Assembly (NCBI GenBank): GCA_950106755.1
Contig: OX467091.1
Span: 9,875,538 to 9,939,537, forward strand
DNA from: Climacium dendroides
Lineage: Eukaryota > Streptophyta > Bryopsida > Hypnales > Climaciaceae
Length of the DNA stretch: 64,000 nt
Reading direction: 5' to 3'
The position numbers and the translations under genes are program-made. Under the pieces are notes generated by a model that was given only the letters and a program-made list of their open reading frames with translations, was not told the DNA's origin and searched no databases. Below are positions 57,681-64,000 of the stretch, one piece after another. How positions within the stretch are numbered: the stretch's first letter is position 1; every line of letters starts with the position of its first letter.

Positions 57681-59244
57681 CAGTGACTCCAAAAACCGAG
57701 TCTATATGAGGAATGAGTACATTCAAATGACAATGCTGCAAACAAAAATGATTGAAATCAAAAGTTGTAAAAACAAAAAATGTAGAATATGAAGTGTTGC
57801 ACAATACCACAACAAGAAAAAGATCATCAAAACAACAAAGATGATTGAAGCAAAGTATATACATTGACTCAGTTTTTGCACTACATCTTAGAAGCCATTT
57901 AAAAATTTGTCTACCGTCCTTTTGCAGCCAAAACTGCTGCAATTCAATCAAGCATGCTAGCATACAATCTCTTACACTCTTCTAAACTAATAGAGAAGAA
58001 AACTTCTTGCACTCGCTCCCATAATTGAAGGATACCAGTAGGAGGAGTAGAATAGGAGTTCAATTGCCGTTTGAATGAAGTCCATATATGTTCAATAGTA
58101 TTTAGGTCCAGGAATTGTGTTGGTCACTCTAAAACACAAAATGGTTGCTTCCCAAACCAATTTTGAACAATCTTTGTTGTATGCACACCAGCATTGTCTT
58201 GTTGAAAAATCACTTTTTCAAGATTGGACTAAAATCCACGTAATGTAGTGTACAAATCTTGCTCTAAAATTGCAATGTAACCTCTAGCATTCAAATGCCC
58301 TTGTATATTGTGCAATGACCCCGATCCTCTACAACTCAAACAACTCCAAAGTATTATGCCACTACCACCATGCTTAATAGTTTGATTTACTACACACACG
58401 GGAATGTTCTCTTTGTCCTCAATCCAACACCAAGTCCTCCATCTAAGTTGAAACGACTTATTTTTGTTTCATCACTAAACACCACTCGCTCCCAATCACT
58501 CAATGTCCAATCTTTGTAGGTTTAGCAAAACAAAATCTCTCCTTGATGTTCTTCTGACTCAACATAGGCTTCTTAACCTTCGGAAAAGAAGATAATCCTC
58601 TCTCTTTCAATGCATTCCTCAAGGTATTGTCACACATTTCTACACCCGTCTCTCTTCAAAGCACTTTTGTTACTTTTGTTGCAGTTTCTAAACCACCAAC
58701 CGTAACTAGGCGTGAAGCATATCGCTTCTCCCACTCTATGAGGACCTTTAGACGACCTCTTTTAGACAATTCTAGGTTGTGAGAAACTTACTTTCTCACT
58801 CTATTAACTGTACTTTGCAACAAACCCACAATGTCTGCAATCTCTCTACTACTTCTACCTTTTTCTATCAAAACCACGATGTTTTGTTCTTTCTCTCGAG
58901 AAATTGGCCTCATCTTCCCTCACAACCTTTACAAACCCACAAGAAGTACTCAGTACAATACAACAAAACCCTCAAGAAAAAAAATGACCAAAATCGATGA
59001 AGAAACGACGACGTACGAGTCGCTGAAGAAGACAGCTATGAGCGCCGCAAAAATTGAGTCTGTGCATGATCGACGTCTTCTTCTCTCTCACCTAAACCCT
59101 ATTAAGTTTGATGACATCATCTCAAAGTCAACTTGTAGTTCTTCTAATTCCAACTTTTACATCTACTAAAGATGTCATTGTTTCTTTGTAAAGTGGCTCT
59201 TAAAGTGCTTGTTCACTGTATAGACTCAGTTTTTGGAGTCATTG
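57681..59244 (-). mobile_element. Tc1-like (DD34E) DNA transposon, complete ends, dead transposase
   Basis: A 1564-bp element bounded by TA on both sides (57679-57680 and 59245-59246). The 26-bp terminal inverted repeats (57681-57706 and 59219-59244) start CAGTGACTCC / CAATGACTCC and agree at 24 of 26 positions, both differences being transitions. A second, shorter copy of the end motif (GACTCAGTTTTTG) lies inside the left end at about 57868-57880. The inside carries a degenerate Tc1 transposase on the minus strand. The sequence right of the element (TTTGCTATCTAGGTACTTT) matches the repeat at 35031 onward, and the left flank ends ATTACCATACA as does 35019-35029, so 34981-35040 is an empty-site relative. 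The TIRs, TA duplication, DD34E residues and empty site are all visible. Confidence 0.93.
57899..58913 (-). pseudogene. Tc1-like transposase remnant
   Basis: Reading down the minus strand from the ATG at 58911-58913, the N-terminus is helix-turn-helix-like (KGRSSREIADIVGL). A block around KRGRLKVL and TLRNALKERGLSS follows, as in the second DNA-binding helix region, and then the DDE_3 catalytic core. Catalytic residues: D in VFSDET (58471-58473), D in FQQDNAGVHT (58196-58198) and E in LNTIEHIW (58091-58093). Exactly 34 residues lie between the last two, giving DD34E. The C-terminus ends near AAKGR at about 57914. Total extent of about 338 codons equals a full-length Tc1 transposase. It is broken by at least five stops (for example after VNRVRK, in the WPTQ segment where TGG became TGA, and near the C-terminus) and by at least three frameshifts. 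It cannot be active. Confidence 0.9.
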
Positions 59245-59246
59245 TA

Positions 59247-59590
59247 TTTGCTATCTAGGTACTTTAGAAAAGCTATTTGTCAACTCCCATATTTTTCAAA
59301 AATCGAAAAGTTTGGGAGAAGACATTTGCCCCCCAAAATGAAGACATTCTAACAAGAAGTGAGTTTATATTGTGATTTTTCAAAGGTGAAATGTTAAAGC
59401 ATGAATAGACCCTTGTTGAAGTATAGACAAACCCTTGTTAAAACGTGAATTAACGTGTCTACTTTCCAAGTGCATTGCCATTACGATAAAAGGTTGGTAA
59501 GATTGTGGTAATGGATGGGTCACTAATGCAAATGGGAGGATTCTCTAGGTGGCAACATTGGGTGGCGGGCAATTCTACCTTATATAGTCT
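59247..59590. repeat. repeat E, copy split by the Tc1 element
   Basis: Matches 35031-35380 (CTAGGTACTTTAGAAAAGCT, GAAGACATTCTAACAAGAA, GTGCATTGCCATTACGAT). The Tc1 element lies directly to its left, and a short piece of the same repeat continues left of 57680. Confidence 0.75.
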
Positions 59591-60345
59591 CTAGTTAGCA
59601 GTATCTACATATTCTACCTTATTATCCATCAAATTGTGGAGATCCAATTTCGAATTGAATTTTGGACAAGTCTACTTGAAAACCTTAGATTTATTCCAGG
59701 ACAAAGGGAGTACTTGCTCTCAAGGGACGTCAAACCTTACCCACAAAATGGGCCCAACAAGTTGGATTTATCCTGGGAGAAAATGTAGAATTATTTTAAA
59801 AAATTCACATAAATATTTCTTTTTGCAAATTTCAAATTTATGTTTGCCATCAGAGACTCCAAATTAGCTAGGGGAGGGCTAAACATACCCTAGACACTGC
59901 TCAAAATAGGAGGCATGTTTTTACTTTTACCCTTGGAAAACCCCAAATTACCCTATTGGGCCCACTTCATGGGCATGATTTAGTGTTCCCTTGGGTGGTT
60001 TTTTTTCCCCCCAGTAAGCCCCGGGCAGATTTGTAAGCCAAGGTCCGGGCAGCTTGGGGGATGTCGGTAGAGTGAAGCCCGGGCAACCCCCAACGGAACG
60101 GCGCCTGTAAAAGACGAAAAGTGGAAAGAAATCAAAGCCTGGTCGGGTAACGTACGTCACGTCCAGCAAGCAATCATAGCTTGACTGCAGTTAGTGTAAC
60201 GCAGCTGGCCCTGTCAGCTGCTCCAGTGGGATCCTGACAAATGGCACCATCTTACTGAACCGAGTTTAATGGGAGCGCAGCCTCCAGGCATTCATTCAAT
60301 CAGCAATTCATTGCGCATCACGTTCCCCAGAAAAAGGATGGTTAA
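59591..60345. other. interval with a GC-rich block before the satellite
   Basis: 59800-59940 resembles part of repeat M. 60000-60260 is GC-rich with CCGGGCAG/CCCGGGCAAC words (about 60018, 60046 and 60079). No gene recognised. Confidence 0.4.
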
Positions 60346-60396
60346 CTTTCTTTTCCTTTCCTTTTCCTTTCCTTTTCCTTTCCTTTTCCTTTCCTT
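60346..60396. repeat. CCTTTTCCTTTT simple repeat
   Basis: Pyrimidine repeat of alternating CCTTT and CCTTTT words, directly before the satellite and similar to the T/C runs between its units. Confidence 0.85.
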
Positions 60397-60399
60397 GGA

Positions 60400-61315
60400 A
60401 CATATGGACAATTTCCATTGATAAAAACGGGAAAAGGAACACCAAAAACCAAAAGACATAATCATTCTCGGCAGGATTCTCTTACACTTATTTATTTTCG
60501 AAACACATGGACAATTTCCATTGATAAAAACGGAAAAGGAACACAAAACCACAACCAAAGAACATAAATTCTTGACGGGAATGATTTTTTTACATTTTCC
60601 ACAATCGTAAATTCTCGAGATAGGAAGTTTTTCTTTCTTTTTTCCTTTTCCTTGAAATACATGGACAATTTCCATTGATAAAAGGATACTGAACACAAAA
60701 CCAAAACCAAAGAACATAAATTCTTGATGGGAATGATCTTTTCACATTTTCCACAATCATGAATTCTCGAGATAGGATTTTTTTTTTTTTTTTTTTTTTT
60801 TCCTTTTCCTTGAAACACATGGACAATTTCCATTGATAAAAGGATATTGAACACAAAACCACAACCAAAGAACATAAATTCGTGACGGGAATGATCTTTT
60901 TACATTTTCCAAAATCGTAAATTCTCGAGATAGGAAGTTTTTCTTTTTTTTTTCCTTTTCCTTGAAACACATGGGCAATTTCCATTGATAAAAGGATACT
61001 GAGCACAAAACCAAAACCAAAGAACATAAATTCATGACGGGAATGATTTTTTTACAATTTTCACAATCATAAATTCTCCAAGATAGGAAGTTTTTCTTTT
61101 TTTTTCCTTCTCCTTGAAACACATGGACAATTTCCATTGATAAAAGGATACTAAACACAAAACCACAACCAAAGAACATAAATTCTTGATGGGAATGATT
61201 TTTTTTACATTTTCTACAATCGTAAATTCTCGAGATAGGAAGTTTTTCTTTTTTTTTCCTTCTCCTTGAAACACATGGACAATTTCCATTGATAAAATAG
61301 GAAAAGGAACACACA
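60400..61315. repeat. tandem satellite, unit about 152 bp, seven units
   Basis: The word GGACAATTTCCATTGATAAAA starts near 60407, 60510, 60664, 60822, 60974, 61126 and 61278; after a short first unit the spacing is 152-158 bp. Each unit has the same order: CCTTTTCCTTGAAACACATGG, the key word above, AACACAAAACCA, AAAGAACATAAATTC, GACGGGAATGAT, CACAATC, AATTCTCGAGATAGGAAG, then a T/C run whose length varies. The minus strand is open in several frames, producing overlapping frames of 94-185 codons with cycling peptides. These are repeats, not genes. Confidence 0.9.
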
Positions 61316-61910
61316 ACTAAAGGACATTATTTAATAGTCCTCGGCGGGATTTTTTAATTCAGTTTCCACCACCATAGTATCTCAGAACCAAAAACTTTTT
61401 TTTGCATATTTTTAAAAAAAAGGGAAGGTTACTTTAGAACGTGTGATTTCCTGAAGTCTGCTTGCTGTCACTTCTGAATGAGGGCTTTCGAAATATCAGA
61501 GGCTCAACCCAATTAAAAAAGACTTCTGGGCTCACAGAGGTCAACATAGAGACTGCTGTGAAAAAGGAGCAAGTACGAATTCCTCATTCTCCTTCTTTTC
61601 TTTCTCTTAAAAATTTCTTTCTTTCTGTCACATATGTAGATTTCAGAGCACCCGTGCTCATAACTCAAACTCAAAAGAAAAGTGGCCCTCAATTTATGAC
61701 ATCAAAAGGTTTGAGTTCACACTTAAAAGAAAAAACGGCCTTCGGTTTACGACACCAAGAGCATGAGTTGGATCTCGTTTTGAGTTGGATTTGGTTGTTG
61801 AGGTAGACGTAAGGTAGGAGGCTCGAATTGCGAGCGGGCATTTAGAATTGTCTTGGAGAATTGTCATGAATAGTGTAGAGAGTTTCAGAAATGGATTACA
61901 GTTTCATCAC
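61316..61910. other. anonymous interval between satellite and MITE
   Basis: A 114-codon frame (61462-61806, +) has no recognisable domain. AGAAAAGTGGCCCTCAATTTATGACATCAAA and AGAAAAAACGGCCTTCGGTTTACGACACCAA form a diverged direct repeat (about 61676 and 61727). Confidence 0.35.
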
Positions 61911-62123
61911 AAAGTTTAGACCTTGGGGTTTGTCAACAGTTATCATGTGGTTATCGTTGTTTCATGGGTTCGCATGTTAATTATAATCTATGGCATTATT
62001 ACAATGCGAAGATGATGTGAAGTAATACATTGTAATGATGTGATGAATTGTAATTAATGTGCAAACCCATGAAACAATGATAACCACATGATAATTGTTG
62101 ACAAACTGTAGGGTGTAAACTTT
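61911..62123. mobile_element. palindromic MITE, about 213 bp
   Basis: Left arm from AAAGTTTAGACC and right arm to GGGTGTAAACTTT. Arms of about 75 bp share GTTTGTCAACAGTTATCATG and ATCGTTGTTTCATGGGTT inverted. The target duplication could not be fixed. Confidence 0.7.
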
Positions 62124-62549
62124 TTGATGTTGTTCAATGTGTTTTTTATTTTTTAATTGTGTTCTTAAATCACTTTGAGTAAAATATGCATTTACGTCAA
62201 GCTAAAATAAATCAAAGCATGATGTGGATCATTCTTTAAGAGCCAAAATTATAAGTTTGAAATGCTCCATTTAGAGGATGATTTTGATTGAAGATTGGTA
62301 TAGTCCACGAGCACCAATAGCTACCTACGTACCTTTCACTTTCAAAATTCATAATTAATTCATTATAAGTTAGAAGATTTTGGTTTAAACTATTAACAAA
62401 CTATTTCTCTTTTCTCTTTCTTCCAAAAATATGTGAAAAAATGTTACGCTGTACTGATTTTCCTACAAAGGGCCATTATCCCTTAGATGGTTGGTTTATA
62501 AGCCTCCTACGGTCCTACCTTACCTAAAAGTAACACTTGTTGAAAGTTT

Positions 62550-62741
62550 CACTAGTAGAAAATGTAGGAATTTTAACAGAATTTTGTTGTTTTAGTCGTG
62601 TTGTTCCAGTCACTGTTTTGTTGATTTCAATAGAATTTTATTAAAATCAACAAATTTTTGTTGAAATCAACAAAATAGTGACCGAAATAACACAACCAAA
62701 ACAACAAAATTCTATTAAAATTCTTGCATTTTCTACTAGTG
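62550..62741. mobile_element. palindromic CACTA-type MITE
   Basis: 192 bp starting CACTAGTAGAAAATG and ending with the exact inverse CATTTTCTACTAGTG. Almost the whole length folds back on itself (AATTTTAACAGAATTTTGTTG against CAACAAAATTCTATTAAAATT). Flanking triplets are TTT and TAT, one mismatch from a 3-bp duplication. Confidence 0.7.
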
Positions 62742-63039
62742 TATGCAAAATCTTCAGGGGAGCTACAAAATAAAATGATGTGCACTTGTTCAGAAAACCA
62801 ACAAAATTTGTTTCATATTTTTTCGAGCTTATATGAATATAATACAAATTTGTGGAAACAATTACATAGATGCAACTAGTATGGACCATAGACTAACACA
62901 CAAATAGTTACGAAACCCAAAAACAACTGACCGTAAGCTTGTATCACACAAAGGAGATTGGACAACCATAAAATCCACCCTCATGAGAATGACAACTTCT
63001 TATAATCCCATCTATCTACTTTGCATCCAATTGTGCTTG

Positions 63040-63500
63040 GATTTTGGTTGTTTTTTAGATGTCACTAAATGAATCTTATTACTTTTAGGTGCATCTATCT
63101 TATATGACTTGTTTCTAACAATGTTAAGTGTTCTAGCATATATCAAAATGAATGATGTTAGGGGGGGATAATTTTCTCTAGTGAGGAAATAAAAATAACA
63201 AAGATTCATTGCACTATGTTTTGATAATTTTCCATCAAGTTTGGAATTAGTAGAAATTAAGGGCACTTGAATTATAATATGACTTGTTCTCAATGCATAG
63301 GCAAACTTATTTTTGAAAATTACAAAACTAAAAATTTGTCTTTACAACTTCATTAAGTGTTGATGTGTTATTTGTCATACAATAATGAAGGCCTTGGTCA
63401 ACATCATATTCCCCTCATTCATGAAGATACCTTGGTCATCCTATCTTGTGCAAATGGGGTCCTAGTTAGGAATAGGTCGTATACCTTATAACGGGACGTA
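63040..63500. repeat. repeat family M, copy M3
   Basis: Counterpart of M1 with the same word order, ending CATCCTATCTTGTGCAAATGGGG. No open frame of note. Confidence 0.65.
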
Positions 63501-64000
63501 CAACCTTGTCCACATTCTTCATTCTAGACAACTTTGTAGATGCCTCCTCTGATAGTTCACAATGCTTCAAGGCCAAACAATATTAGAGATACACCAAATC
63601 TATGCTCTAAAGTAGTTGCACAAGTTCTTGACTATTTTGTGGACCCTGACTTATTTTTATACATAGAGCCCATTGAAATTCTACATGTTGTAAAGGCTTA
63701 GAAGGAATAATCTTTTCTTCATGTGGGCCTTCATTAAGTCTTTGAGGCCACCTATTTGGAACATGAGTGTGAATATTCTCACATGTAAACCACTAGTGGA
63801 AAATATTTGATCACTTTGTGGGCATATTCTATCTAGTCATTACAGCTTTTCAATTGATTAAGCGAGTTTGCCCATGTAATTGGACATTATGGTGGGGGGT
63901 CATCCAATCAATTATATTCTATTCATCCTATGGAGGATTTTTCCCAAGCGTTTTACACCACACAATGCCACTTGTCACGGGGATTTTGTGGAAAAAAGTA

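Noticed and set aside
57643..57963. 106-codon frame on the minus strand
   Set aside because: Runs out of frame through the Tc1 right-hand coding region and the TIR; the real similarity is in the broken transposase frame.
58779..59169. Plus-strand frames of 73 and 112 codons
   Set aside because: Opposite strand of the Tc1 transposase N-terminus.
60292..61316. Overlapping open frames of 94-185 codons on the minus strand
   Set aside because: All are produced by the ~152-bp satellite; the peptide simply cycles through three frames.
61462..61806. 114-codon frame
   Set aside because: Contains an internal diverged repeat and no recognisable domain.
1..64000. CRISPR arrays, bacterial operons, rRNA genes, viral genes
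   Set aside because: None seen; repeats are dispersed transposons and satellites, and genes have spliceosomal introns.

Overview
The window looks like nuclear DNA of a land plant. It is AT-rich, almost gene-free and heavily loaded with short non-autonomous transposons. Two intact genes sit back to back in a more GC-rich island of about 6 kb (19.3-25.2 kb). One has seven coding exons with GT..AG introns of about 120-850 bp. The other is a TKL-type protein kinase whose activation segment (ADYECS...GTGFWRAPE) reminds me of kinases expanded in mosses and other non-seed plants. Short introns and simple Stowaway, CACTA and Harbinger-like MITEs fit a bryophyte or similar non-seed plant, but I cannot name the species.

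Layout. 0-6.1 kb: foldback elements and several ~0.9 kb copies of a TTAA-flanked family. 7.3-9.0 kb: a complete non-autonomous CACTA element with a 3-bp target duplication. 9-19 kb: mostly anonymous AT-rich sequence with a SINE-like piece, another TTAA element (15.1-16.0) and a Stowaway-like MITE (16.7-16.9). 19.3-20.7 kb (-): intact protein kinase. 22.2-25.2 kb (+): CRAL-TRIO/Sec14-like protein, probably plastid-targeted. The two genes are divergent and share a 1.4 kb upstream region. 26-38.5 kb: a mosaic of TTAA elements nested in older repeats. 38.7-41.4 kb: MITEs with CCTACC ends and a Harbinger-like element with a perfect 15-bp TIR. 42.7-53 kb: tandem duplications, long foldbacks and more TTAA elements. 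57.7-59.2 kb: a complete but dead Tc1-like (DD34E) transposon. 60.4-61.3 kb: a ~152-bp satellite. 61.9-62.7 kb: two palindromic MITEs.

Main result. The window carries several families that start TTAA-CC(C)YTAAAG and end with the inverse. Two of them (29295-30016 and 37868-38537) interrupt older repeats whose other copies in the same window give the uninterrupted sequence. Comparing filled and empty sites shows that exactly TTAA is duplicated. That is the hallmark of piggyBac-type transposition, which I do not associate with land plants. The Tc1 element likewise has an empty-site counterpart at 35030. No intact transposase for any family lies in the window, so any mobilising enzyme would have to be elsewhere.

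The two genes show no obvious functional link beyond their shared upstream region.
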